Part shown: positions 41,591 through 53,329 of the stretch, piece by piece
How positions within the stretch are numbered: the first letter of the stretch is position 1
How the letters are laid out: each line of letters opens with the position of its first letter
Assembly: GCA_019916065.1 (NCBI GenBank)
Contig: CM034237.1
Coordinates: forward strand, 24,858,340 to 24,922,339
Direction: 5' to 3'
Origin: Vitellaria paradoxa
Taxonomy: Eukaryota; Streptophyta; Magnoliopsida; Ericales; Sapotaceae
Length of the DNA stretch: 64,000 bases
Made by a program: the position numbers and the translations under genes
Notes under the pieces: model-generated
What the model was told of the DNA's origin: nothing
Seen by the model: only the letters and a program-made list of their open reading frames with translations
Databases searched by the model: none

Positions 41591-43500
41591 GAGAAAATGC
41601 TTTTAAATGCATTCATGAGGATTCTTTGTGATTTGCAGGTGTTTGGGACTAAAATGGATGAAGTTGGACTAACTTGGAAGAAATTAAGAAAATGGTTCGA
41701 ACACATGTTTGAACCAACTGTTGTTCAAACTAATGTTCTAACCACAGAAGGCACACCAAAGAAAGATGCAACAAAATTTGGCTAAGTGTTGGAAAAAGTG
41801 ATTCGAACCAATGTTCAAACCATAGGTTGTTTGAACCTTGGTTTGAACAATAGAAGCTGGTGCAGACCAATAAGTGCAGAATTTGACTAAGGCAAAGTGG
41901 ATCGAGCCTTTGTTCAAACCACATATAGTTAGAACCTTGGTTTGATCAACAGAAGGGTGAAAAGGATCAGAAGCTTAAAATTTTTCGAAGTATAGAATTT
42001 TGGTTCGAACCTTGGTTCGAACCAATCCTTGTTTAAACCTTGGTTCGATCAACAGAAAGGTGACAAGCATCAGGAGATGAAAATTTTCTAAGTCCCAAAA
42101 TTTTGGTTCGAACCTTTGTTCGAACCAACCTTGGTTCAAACACTGGTTAGAACAATAGAGGCTGTGCAAGGTCCAATTGGAGTGAAATTTGACTAAGTCC
42201 CGGAACTTGGTTCGAACCCTTGTTCGAACCAATCAGTTTGTTCAAACACATGTTCGAACCAACTTCCAATGCGAGGATCCTGAAATTCAACTTTTGGAAA
42301 AGGGGCAAATATGTACTTTATTATTTTATATTCTATATATACGAGTGAGGTCGTCTAGAGAGGAGAGAATTACATATAGTTCAGTTTTTCAGATTTCCTT
42401 TTTAGAGAGAGGGTTTTAGAGAGAGAAAGTGGATTAAGCTTCATTTTCTTTGAATTTTTGTATCAGAATTTTGAGCTTATGAATAGAATTGTTTCATTTT
42501 CATGTATTTCCACTTTCATTATGTGTGAGTAGCTCTCTTACTTGGATCCAAATCAAGGATAGTAGATGATGTATGTGGATTTTCAAGGTATTTTACTTTT
42601 CAATGTTTACATCTTCTTGAAATTTTTTATAAATGATGGTTAAAATGTTTGAATCTATTGAAATTGTTAGTTGTTAACTCTAGATCTAGCCTTGTTTGTA
42701 TAGCTTATATAGATTATATGTGAGTTGCTAATTAGAATTCTCATGCACTTCTTTGAGAAATTATATGTGAATTGCTAATATAGAACTTATATGTACTCTT
42801 TATAGGTTATGCATTCTAAGTGTTTGATTTAGGTTTTCAATTACATGAACTAAGTGTTGTTACCAAATCTTTCAATCATTGTTCTTAATTGTGTTTTAAT
42901 TTTCAATTGGATTTATTGAATGATGATTAGTTTATTTGGATTCTTTGAAACCACTAGTTGATGTTACCAGATTAACTCTTGATTGTATATTCTATATTCA
43001 TTATATGTAAGTGGCTTGGTGGAATTTTCATGCCCGATCTTAAGGATTTTGTATGTGGATTGCCACCTAGAACTCTTATGTAATCCATATGGATTATTGC
43101 ACTCTAAGTGTTTGATCTAGAACAACAACCAAGTGAACTTGATGTTTAACCAAATTAATTAGTCATTGTTCTCCTTGAAAATCCATAGAAATCGCTACTT
43201 GAATCGGTTTGATCCAAGTCATTTTTATAGTTGTTTTAGTTTAATCAAATTTTCTTTGATAATTTCAATTTAGATTTAATGCCACTTCCTAGGTGTTTGA
43301 CAAAATGCCTAGATTTTCAAACTCAAACCAATTTTCTTGAATTTTTCTTATGTGACACCTACTAATCAAGAGAAGAAGAATTGTGAGTTTACTACGCCTC
43401 TCCCTGTGGGTACGACCGGTACTTCACCATTTAAATTTAAATTGCTACTTTGAACCACCTTGCACTTGGGGTGTAAATCCACATTGTGGAATGACAAGCA
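41590..43500 (+). repeat. Athila-type LTR (left end uncertain)
   Basis: The long AT-rich region ends ATGACAAGCA directly before an Asp-tRNA primer site, and the sequence before it (CTCTCCCTGTGGGTACGACC) is typical for the end of Athila-like LTRs. A TATA box with transcript-start context is visible near 42322 (TATTCTATATATACGAG) before a GA-rich leader. From 41690 to 42270 it contains many copies of GGTTCGAACC/TTGTTCGAACC. The start is a guess, and no second LTR was found in this window. Confidence 0.6.
41690..42275. repeat. Tandem GGTTCGAACC palindrome repeats in the LTR
   Basis: Spaced units of TTGGTTCGAACCTTGGTTCGAACCAA and variants, each unit itself palindromic. They lie upstream of the LTR TATA box, so they could be promoter elements. 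Confidence 0.8.
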
Positions 43501-43504
43501 ATTT

Positions 43505-43522
43505 TGGCGCCGTTGCCGGGGA
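43505..43522 (+). other. Primer-binding site, Asp-tRNA type
   Basis: TGGCGCCGTTGCCGGGGA is complementary to the 3' end of plant tRNA-Asp. It starts four bases after the LTR's terminal CA. Confidence 0.9.
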
Positions 43523-43524
43523 TT

Positions 43525-46500
43525 TTTGATTTTTGCCCTTGCATTGATATACACAATGTTATAATTTTATTCCTATTTACTCTTTTTAGTGTTTGTATTT
43601 ATTTACATCTACACGAACTTGTCTTTTTCTATTGTTTTCTTTTAATTTCTCCATATTTCACTATTTTTCTTTTTTTGAAATTATTCAGCAACCTATGCAA
43701 ATATCATCATGTATAAAAAGTCCATCAGTGGTTTTATATATACATACACACATATATATACATACACATATATATATATATATGTCTGTATATATATGTA
43801 TGTATGTATTGGTGTTCTTTTATAAACTCTGATTTTATTATTCAAAACGACCATATAGTAACATAAAAAAAAAAAATTGTCTTTGTTGGAAGAGTGCTTT
43901 CATTCTCCCCCCCAAAAAAAAGAAAAAGGGAAAGAATGTTGTTCGAATTTGAAGAATTGTAACTTAGTTGTCCCAAATATGAGTGCTCTAATTGTTGCCA
44001 GGTATGGATGAGCTCATCATCAACAAGATGACTTTACAATTGAATACTATCGAGTGAATATTCTTCTTTTATGTTGTAATGTATTCTCAACTCCCCTGAA
44101 CTAAATGATTGCTTTAGTAAGCATGCAATAGAATTGTTAATTTTTAGTTCATTTATAAATCCTTAAGAAGCTTTTGAATCTTTAAAAAGCAATGATGTTT
44201 GCTAGCTTGTTTATAAGTTATATACTCGGGACTTCACGGACTATGATAAAATGCAACTGATATAATGACTTTAACATTATGAACATAATGTAGTTCTACA
44301 AACAGACTACATGATATTTCATGTGTTTCTAAGTTGTTTAAATGCTTGGTAAAGACTAAAATGTCTATAACATATTAATTGGTATGCGGAGTTGTTACTT
44401 TTCAAATTTCAATAGTTACTCATTCTTTGCCATTAATATTGCCAAAATAAGACTTATTCATAAAATTTTGGATGTTTTCTCGTAGACTCTGTACTTGTGA
44501 TTATTAGGAGATTGCTTAAAAATTAAGTATTGATCCAATTATTGATGACTTTAGGAAATTAAAGATCCTTGAATTCCATTTTCATATATCTACTTGAATT
44601 TTATGAATTTATAAATATTTTTGACTCATTTTGTATTTAGATTTTGTGAAAGTTGATTAAGAGTTAAATTTAGTATTAAACTATAGTATCTTACTGTTCT
44701 TGAATTTGAAGAAAATAAAAATTAACATTACGTAATGTAAGTTCGTTAGGTGTTTCAGCCTCCTCATTAGAGATTCATGGTTTCATCCTTGCTTTATAGG
44801 GTTATTTCTCCCCAAACATGCAAACTTTCAAGTTTGGTTATTCAATTTGTTGTTTATGGCATTATATCCTTTGATATTTTCACCACTCCCTAAGTATGAA
44901 GGGTATTCAAGTTTTAGTCCAAAAATCGGCGAGATTGTTTTGAATATTTTATGAATTTTATTTGATTCACAATTTAACGAACAAAAGATTAAATGGAATT
45001 ACTTGACATTCTTAGGGCTATCTCAGCATGAATTTATATGCATAAGAGTAAATACAAAAAAGGAAACATGAATATTCTCCCTAATCTTTTCCTAATCAAA
45101 ACAAATTTCTTTACACTAGGAAAATAATAAACATCCTATTGTCTTTAAAATATTCTAACACTCTCCCTGTAGTGTATATATTATAAGTTCTAGTCTTGGT
45201 CAAAAATACTGGACTTGATATCCCTCGAAGGTTTTAGTAAACAAATTAGCAAGCTGGTTTTCAGACATAACATAAATAGTATTAATTATTTTTGCAGAAT
45301 TTTCTCTTTGACAAGGTGACAGTTCACTTCAATATTCTTAGTCCTCTCAAAGCAAACTAGACTAGAGAAGATATGAAGAGTAGTTTGACTATCACATAAT
45401 ATTTCTATAGGCTGTGAATCCCAAATTTCTAATTCTGTCATCCTGTTTTGTATCAACATTAACTCACATGAGGTGTGAGCTATGGCTCTATACTCCAATT
45501 TTGCAATTGACCTTACTACTCTATACTCCAATTTTGCAATTGACCTTACTACCATTGGTTGTTTCTTACTCTTTCATAAAACTAGATTACCTCTAATAAA
45601 AATGGCTCTATACTCCAATTTTGTACTTGACCTTACTACCATCGCTTGTTTCTTACTATTTCATAAAACTAGATTACCTCCAATGAAATTGCAATAACCA
45701 GTAGTAGATCACTTGTTTGATGGAGACCCTATTCAATCTGCATCCATGAATCCTTATACTTAAACATGTCCATTATCTTGATACAATAAGCTCTTTCTTG
45801 CTGCACCCCTCAAGTATCTCAAGATTCGAACAATTTGCGTTTAATTGAGCAGTACTAGGCTATTCCAGAAATTGACTAATTACATTCATTAGAAATAAAA
45901 TATCCGGTATTGTCACCATCAAATAGTTTAGTTTCCTAGCCAATCTTTTGTGTTGATTAGAATTATCCAATAAGTTACCCTCATCTGTAATTAGCTTCAT
46001 ATTTTTTTTTTAGAGTGTATATGAGTTTAGAGTCCAACATACTTATTTCAAACAAGAATTCTATAAGATACTTCCATTGTGAAAGAGCAATCCCCTTTTG
46101 TGATTGGGCTAAGTCAATATCCAGGAAATACTTTAACGGTCACAAGTCTTTAGTGCTAAACTTCTTCTGAAGAAATAACTTCAAATCAATGAAACATTTT
46201 ATATCATCTAACATGATAACAATGTCATCTACATACACTAGAAGTCATATTCTGCTATCTGTGGAGTGATGATGGTGGACAGTGTTACCCATCACACTGA
46301 GTCAGATCAAATTCAATAGCCATTATATTGAATCTGTCAAACAATACCCTGGGAAACTTTTTTAGACCCTACAGAGATTTCAGAAGTTTGCACATCAACC
46401 TACATTCCACCTTAGCGACTAACTTACAAATTCACACTAGACGCTACATAGTTGTGCTTTTAGCTATTTCAAATGATCCACCACGCTTTCCTACATCTTC

Positions 46501-46698
46501 AATCACTGTTTTGATTAGTGTGCATGCTAAGACAACCCTAGGGAACATTTATGCTTATTATATCCTCATAATGCCTAACTTGCAAATTTACACTAGACGC
46601 CAAGTCGTTGTGCTTTCGACTATTTTAAATGTTCCATCATACTCTCCTGTGTCTTCATGATTCATCTACATGGAGTGAACCTTTGAGTTCATTATTTT
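43525..46698. repeat. Right arm of the inverted repeat: HISN3 exon 2/intron 2 copy behind the PBS
   Basis: In plus orientation it starts with the end of HISN3 exon 2 (reading FCPCIDIH, donor region changed from AAG|GTTCTA to AATGTTATA). It then copies intron 2 with the reversed copia 3' end and LTR, and stops at the equivalent of about 32945. It directly follows the Asp-tRNA primer site of the Athila-type LTR. It contains intron sequence, so it was not copied from a spliced mRNA. Confidence 0.85.
44936..46260 (-). mobile_element. copia 3' end, copy in the right arm
   Basis: LTR at 44936-45160, then RNase H ([38 protein letters not shown]) and RT pieces on the minus strand. The AATTGGAGTATAGAGCCA segment is present three times here against two in the left arm, so the arms have diverged since duplication. 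Confidence 0.8.
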
Positions 46699-48229
46699 AT
46701 TTATTTATTTTTTCTGTTGGACACAATATGGACACAGGAAGATACAATCGGGGCCAAATATAATATCTAAAACTTTTTCAGAGGTCATTAAGTAATTTTG
46801 ATGTTTATTTGAGGCCAAAATATAAAAAATAAAAATTCACTTTCAAATAAATGGTATATTTTTAATTAACAACTCACAGGTAACTTGTAAGTGCATGTGT
46901 TCAAATAAATAAAATATATAATTTTATTTTTATTTTTTATCATATCTTTGTCATGTCCATATACTCATTTTTTTTCAAAATAATTGTATTACGTATTTGT
47001 ACTCGTATCCATACTTCTTAAAGGCCCACCATTTGATCTAACCATTGGGGTTCTAACCATATGATCTAATGATGAAGGGCTATTGACTAACACCTCCCAC
47101 CCAAATAATTGTAAAGCAAATAAACAGCATATGGCTTGTTACACGTTACAGGTTCCCCATTATCAGATTTATCCAATTGTTACTCAATTCAACTCCTAAG
47201 GCACACCTGATGCTTCAATAGCTATTTATGGAAATTGCTACTCTACATCAGGCTTGAACCAATTAGACCAAACAATCAAAGTTCAACAATGAATAATTAC
47301 ATATTGCGCCAAGCACACAAAATACATATATAACTATGCAAATACATATATATAACGAAGTTAAGCAAACAATGAATCACAAAATTACTAAAATCAAACC
47401 AAAGTTGAGTTCATTCACGAATAGAAATAGGATACCAATAGGCAAATCAACTTCTTAAAAATGATCAAATGTAGGAAATATACCTTATGGTGAACTATTT
47501 TTTCTTTTCTTAACTTTGTAGACTACCTATCTGCACAATCAGAGAAATAAAATTAATAGATATCAAAGAACTGAGATTAGAAATTTGACTAATAGACAAA
47601 CACACAGAAATAAAAATAGCCTAGAATCAATATCAGAAATGCTTGCACTATTGCATAAAGAGAGAGAGAAAGAGAGAGAGAGAGACAGAGAGAGAGTATG
47701 GTGGCTGAAGGACCGCAACCAAGTAGCAGTGAAGTAGAGGCAATTACTATTCATTAGATTAGTAAATAACAACCCTAGTCACGTGCCAATGTGTACTGTA
47801 TGTGTTTTCATAATATACTATAAATTATGGTGATGATAATGTCAGAGCAACTTTTGTTAATGGCAGAGCATATTTAATGCACTTTTGATATATTAAGAAT
47901 TTTATCCTTATTTAATTATATGAGAAATTTAATGTAATATTTATTATCTATTTAATGAACTAAATTTTAAGCTACCATTTATTTTCGTATGTCCACTTTC
48001 TGTCTATTCTCACAAAACTAGAGAATAGAGATCATGATGTTTACTAAGGATGCTGTCAACCCTACTTTCTCTCCACATAATCCAGTTAATTTATGCATGT
48101 TATGTTTTCTCTAAGCAATTCAATAATTTCTTCAAGTAACTCAATAATTTTTCTAAAGAACCCACAAATTGTATCTTAAATTTCAAAAATGCCCATTGAT
48201 TAAAACGGTAAGAATCTATTGAAATGTTT
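46699..48229. other. Spacer without a recognisable gene
   Basis: AT-rich sequence with a (GA)n microsatellite at 47659-47695. No coding region can be supported. Confidence 0.5.
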
Positions 48230-48790
48230 TATTTTTTTAGTAATAATTGTTGAAATATTTTGTTTATTTTAGTGTGGAAATGTCAAAAATTTATATAATT
48301 AATTAATAAATTTTTTTAGCAACTGATTGTTAAAATTGTTTGATTTTTTTAGTAAGTACTTATTAAAAATTTTTAATTTGCTTAGTAATCAGTTGGTGAA
48401 ATGTTTCATTTATTAGTCGAAATTTGATGCAACAAGTGATTGTTGAATTTATTTGATTTTTTCAGCAAGTGGTTGTTGATACTATTTGTGTAGGATTTTT
48501 TAAAGTGTAAATTATATATAGTAAATATGGGAGAAAAGGAGGTCATTACGCATTAAGACATTTTTATTCTAAGATGAGAAAATTTTAACTGAGTTACGAG
48601 AGAGAAAATAAGATTACAAATAGCGACACTGTTTACCAAACTCATCAAAATGTTACAAAAAAGCATCTATAAAAAAATTCATATTATAAAAAAATTCTAG
48701 AAAGTACATTTTTTTTTTAATTTTTCATTAATTATTATTATTGTTGTTATTATTATTTTTTTCACCATCCAAACACATGTCATCACTTTT
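48230..48790. repeat. Dispersed 0.5-kb repeat, copy B
   Basis: Reverse complement of 40065-40530, including the ATTATTATT..TTTTCACCATCC end. It lies just left of the MULE. Confidence 0.65.
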
Positions 48791-48854
48791 AGGCTTTTTT
48801 ACTGTAATATATAAATTTATTACACAATATACATAAATAAGGCTTAGGTGAAGT

Positions 48855-49060
48855 ATTTACCAAAATCTGCTCGATGTCGTCAATTGAGAGGACGACACCC
48901 CCATCCTGCTAAATCGGAAGACGACACCCATGTTGCTGGGGCGCCTGACGACACCATTGGAGGCTCGAAGGACGACACGCGGAGGACTGTCAATTGATCG
49001 GGGAAGGATTAAGCACGGTGTCGTCGGTAGAGGCAGTGACACAGCAGCTATATCGATCAC
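48855..49060. repeat. MULE left terminal inverted repeat region
   Basis: Contains four GACGACAC and two TGTCGTC copies. A stretch around TGTCAATTGATCGGGG also has a partner in the right terminus (GTCGATCGGGGCAGC). Confidence 0.8.
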
Positions 49061-49789
49061 CATCTCCAGCTTTCATCCCAAGCTCGAGCGGTTCCTTGTA
49101 TTTTGCTCTGTTCTACCTCTCTCTCTTTCTTTCTCTGCAATGGTCGGCTCTTCAGACTGCTTGAGGCTGCTCCAGCTACTCTCCTCACTTGTCATTTCCG
49201 TCTCCAACGACTATGTAAGTTTCTTCTTCTTCACACGGAGCTCTATATGTATATATATGTATTTAAACTGTGCCATTCTTCACTACACTTTGTCAAGAAC
49301 ATCGGGCGCCCCTTACTCTGCATATTTAATTTATTTTCATTTACTCTAAAATTATCAATTGCACATTTCTGTCATTGATCCCTCATTTGTTTCTAAAGCG
49401 CGAAATTTTTCTAAGGTATGTTGCTAAACCATTGTTTTGAAATTTTCTGTAGAAATTCTGTTTGTGTGCTCTATTAATATTTTCCATTCACTTTCTCGAG
49501 AAAATTGAGTGGGAAAGTCGGAATTTTAAAATAGAGTAATGGAGAATTTTCCATTCGGGTTGGCAGCTTTGAACCGAGTTGATTAAATTTGTGTTGATAG
49601 TTTATTATTATTATTTTTTATTTGTGTTGATATGTTGATCTAGAGAAAATCCTTGTTTGCATATTTTTCAACAAGATGAAGTGAAAAAAATTGAAAAAAA
49701 AGTTCATGTATGGTATATGCATGCATAGTGGCTTGGAAAGTATTTTGATCGAGGGGTTAGATTTTTTATTGTAATTGTTTGTAGACTCA

Positions 49790-50660
49790 AGAAGTAAAAA
49801 TTCATTTTAACTTGCCTAGTTAATTTTGTACTTAGCTAGTTAAAATTCATTTTATATTAAAATTTAAGTTAGTTTAATTTTATATAGAGCTAATTTAAGT
49901 TAATTTAAAATTTAAGTGAATTTAATTTTATACCTAGCTAATTTTAGTTAATTTAGAAAGTAAGTTCAATTAAATTCAATTTTGAATGATAGAAATTACA
50001 ATTAATTTAATTTTATACTTAGCTAATTTAAATTCAATTTATAGTGAAATTTAAGTTGATTTAATTTTATACTTACCAAATTTAAGTTAAGTTAAAATCT
50101 AGTTTTGAAGGAAATAGATTTTAAGTTAATTTAATTTTATACGTAGTAGTTAATTGGAATTTAGTTTGAACTTTAACTTAAGTTAATTTAATTTTGTACT
50201 TAGTTAATTTAAGTTAATTTAAAATTTAAGTTTGTTTAAATCTAGTTTTGAAGGATATAGATTTTAAGTTAATTTAATTTTATACTTAGTTATTTGAAGT
50301 TCAATTTATAGTAAATTTTAAAGTTAATTTAGCTTTATACTTAGCTAATTTTAGCTAATTTAAGTTAATTTAAAATTTAAGTTCGTTTAAATTCAATTTT
50401 GAAGGACATAGATTTTAATTTAATTTAATTTTATGCTTAATTAATTGAACTCCAATTGTTACTAAACTTTAAAGTTTATTTAGCTTTATACTTAACTAAT
50501 TTAAGTTAACTTAAAATTTAGGTTTGTTTAAATTCAATTTTGCAGGATATACAGTTTAAGGTAATTTAATTTTATGCTTAGTTAATTGAAATCTAATTTA
50601 TACTTAAATTAAAGTAAATTTAATTTAATTTTACACAGACCTAATTTAAGTTAATTTAAA
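49790..50660. repeat. AT-rich minisatellite of about 120-160 bp in the MULE
   Basis: Units carry GAAGGA.ATAGATTTTAAGTT, AATTTAATTTTATACTTAG and TTAATTTAAAATTTAAGTT. Starts fall near 49984, 50107, 50244, 50401 and 50543. Single related units lie near 52530 and 58190. Confidence 0.8.
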
Positions 50661-52635
50661 ATGAGATTTCGTCGTTGTTGATGCCATAGTCATCGTCGTT
50701 ACTTTATTCTAAGTTACTATTAACCAGCCTTCAGTGGGTGTTGAAAGTCTTGACTCTCGCGTCACCTTGCATTTTTTTCAAGGAAAAAAAAAAGAAAAAA
50801 AATAGTGGGAGTTTAGTGGTGGTTGGGTTGTTAAAAAAATTTAAAAAAATTAAAAATTGAGGTATTAGTGATGTGTGAAAAAATTTATTTAGGGAAACTT
50901 AAAAATTTGATAAAATTTAAGAAATTGTGTTTTTTGATATCTAAACACTTTATAATTTTTAATTAAAAAAATATTGATAAATATGCTCTTTCATTAACTT
51001 TTCTTACTATATATTACCCTTTTTTATTAAAATTATTACGAAGTGAGAAAAGTAATTGGAAGAGTGCAAATATCTAACCCTTAAGAAAGAGTATCTGCTT
51101 TTTCTTTTTTATACATATATAGTAATCATTTTCACTTACTTTTTACGTAGACAGTACACTTAAGTGGAGACTGAAAAGAAAAGAAAATTAGTTTTTTTTT
51201 TTTTTTATAATTAACTACTAACCATTTGCTAAAAAAAATAATTTTTTGTGTTTGAGCAGCGGAAAAAAACTTTATGTTAATTAGACATTTTTGTCCTTAA
51301 AAATTTAAAATAAGTTCAAAATGTAAAATAATAAATTTGATTATTTTAAAAGAAAAAGTAAAAAAAAATTGTAACTAAAAAAGCTCAGCTAGTAGCTCTT
51401 ATAAATTTTTTTTTCTGCCAAACGGACTCTTAATCAATCATAAAGACCAAAGTAAGAAAATAATAACAATAATAATTACCATAGAGGTCATAATTATCAA
51501 TCACAAAGGTCAGAGTAAAATATATATATATATATATATATATCAAGGTCAAAATTGTCAATACAAAATAAGCCATATTTTTTTAATTTTTTGGGATGCT
51601 AAGCACAAAACAAGCTATTTTTCAGTTAGAAATAAAAAAAATGAGTTTTTTTAATTCCAATCGAAGGTTATGTTTGATAATTACAAAAAGATTTAAAATT
51701 TCTACAAAAAAAAAATTACTAATTTATTAGAAAGAATTAAATTTTCATGTGGTTGGCAAAAATAGTATATTTGACGTAAAAATCAAAATTTTAATATAAA
51801 AGTATGTTTGGTAACAAACAAAATTGATTTTGTGTTTATCAAACATTAATACTTTTGTAAAAATTAATTTTTCCTACATTTGACAATGATTAACAAATTC
51901 TATTACAAAGATAAATTTTTAATAGTTAGACGGGTTTAAAATCATTATTTGTCAGAAACACACACACCATTCTTATCTAAGTTAAAAAAAAATCACATTC
52001 AAAATAAACACACACGCACGCGCACGCAACAAAAAAAAATAATTTTGCCGGAATAATCTCGCAATTATAGAGAGTTATGTCATGGCTTGTTCGGTGGAGT
52101 AATTTTTAGTAGTCTTAGTTTTACAGTTTTTGTTTTTTTTTTTTGGGTAAAAATTTAATTTTTACTCAAAATTTCTTCAAAAATTCGTATTTTGTAAAAC
52201 TCATAAAAAGTTACTATATATACTAAAGTTACAAAAATTTAAAATTTTCTACAAATATTACAAAAAGTCTTTAAATTTTTACTAAACATATAAATTTTTA
52301 TGCAAAATTACAAAAACATGTAAAAAAAAATAGTGTGTCAAATGGGGGTATATATGGATTTAGTTGAGCCATAATAAACTCGATTTTAATAGTATAGCTA
52401 AGATTGAACTTGAAGCTTGATCTCCACAGAAATGTTATTTTTTGCTTTTATGATTTTTATGCAAAAGAAGGCATGGAATGAAAATGTGAAAAATAAAAAA
52501 TAATTAACCTAAATATGTCAAAGCCCCTCTATATTAATTTAAAATTTACGTTAATTTCATTTTCAATTTTGAATGATATAAATTTTAATTAAGTTAATAT
52601 TAGATAAGTTACAAAAAATTATCCCTAATACTCAT
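50661..52635. other. MULE interior, AT-rich, no coding seen
   Basis: Low-complexity sequence with (TA)n at 51521-51542 and a (CA/CG)n tract near 52007-52026. It may include the transposase promoter and leader. Confidence 0.4.
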
Positions 52636-52639
52636 CTTG

Positions 52640-53315
52640 TTCAGGGCCGTAATATGTCATTTGTTGATTGTTCGTGATGGCTTAAGAATGAATTTCATTA
52701 TTTTGTTTTTGGGGAAGGAAACCTCATCAATGCGGAGGACGATGTTGGGTATGGCAAACCATTCAAGCGTTGTATCAGGGCGTCCACTCAATTCATATAC
52801 GCAACGTTATTGGCAAAACTATATGAAGTTGTTGATATGGACCCGATGCAGGGGGTTTTAAAAGTAGTGTGCAAATATCCAATTGTTGGTAGTGTGAGCC
52901 AAATATTTCATAGACCTCTATACATAGTGAACGATGACACAGTTGAGGCAATGTTTGCTATTGTTCAGAATCTGCAGCGCAATCACTGTGACTCTATCTA
53001 GAGTTTAAGTCTTTTGATCCTGTGACAGTTGGTGGTGAAACCAACCCTCAATTGCATGCTCTGACTGATATGCCCTCCTCCATTTACAATGAAGTCATGC
53101 CCTACTCCCCCTACAATGAACCTGAAAACCTACAGGACACCACTTCTCAATCCACTTCTGATCCTGTCCATGAGTATGTGCGGCATCAAGACATGTCTTG
53201 GGATTATATGGCAGACCAGGTTGACAATTTCAATGGTGCTGGAGGTCCAATTGATGACGAAGACATAGAACTACAACATATGAAACCCTGGACGACGCCG
53301 TTACTGGGGATCTAG
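52640..53315 (+). pseudogene. MULE transposase N-terminal region
   Basis: Pieces in shifting frames: FGEGNLINAEDDVGYGKPFK-like sequence, KLYEVVDMDPMQGVLKVVCK, VSQIFHRPLYIVNDDTVEAM and an acidic linker from VGGETNPQLHALTDMPSSIY to NGAGGPIDDEDIELQ. The arrangement matches the N-terminal domain that precedes the DNA-binding and MULE domains in plant MuDR proteins. Confidence 0.6.
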
Positions 53316-53329
53316 CTCTCAATGTACGT

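Noticed and set aside
41690..42275. GGTTCGAACC repeats as tRNA genes or a CRISPR-like array
   Set aside because: No acceptor-stem pairing or box A at the right distance, spacers are not unique or of equal length, and the context is a plant LTR.
43504..43716. A 70-codon plus-strand frame containing CPCIDIH
   Set aside because: It is not a new gene. The peptide is the inverted copy of the end of HISN3 exon 2, and the rest is intron copy.
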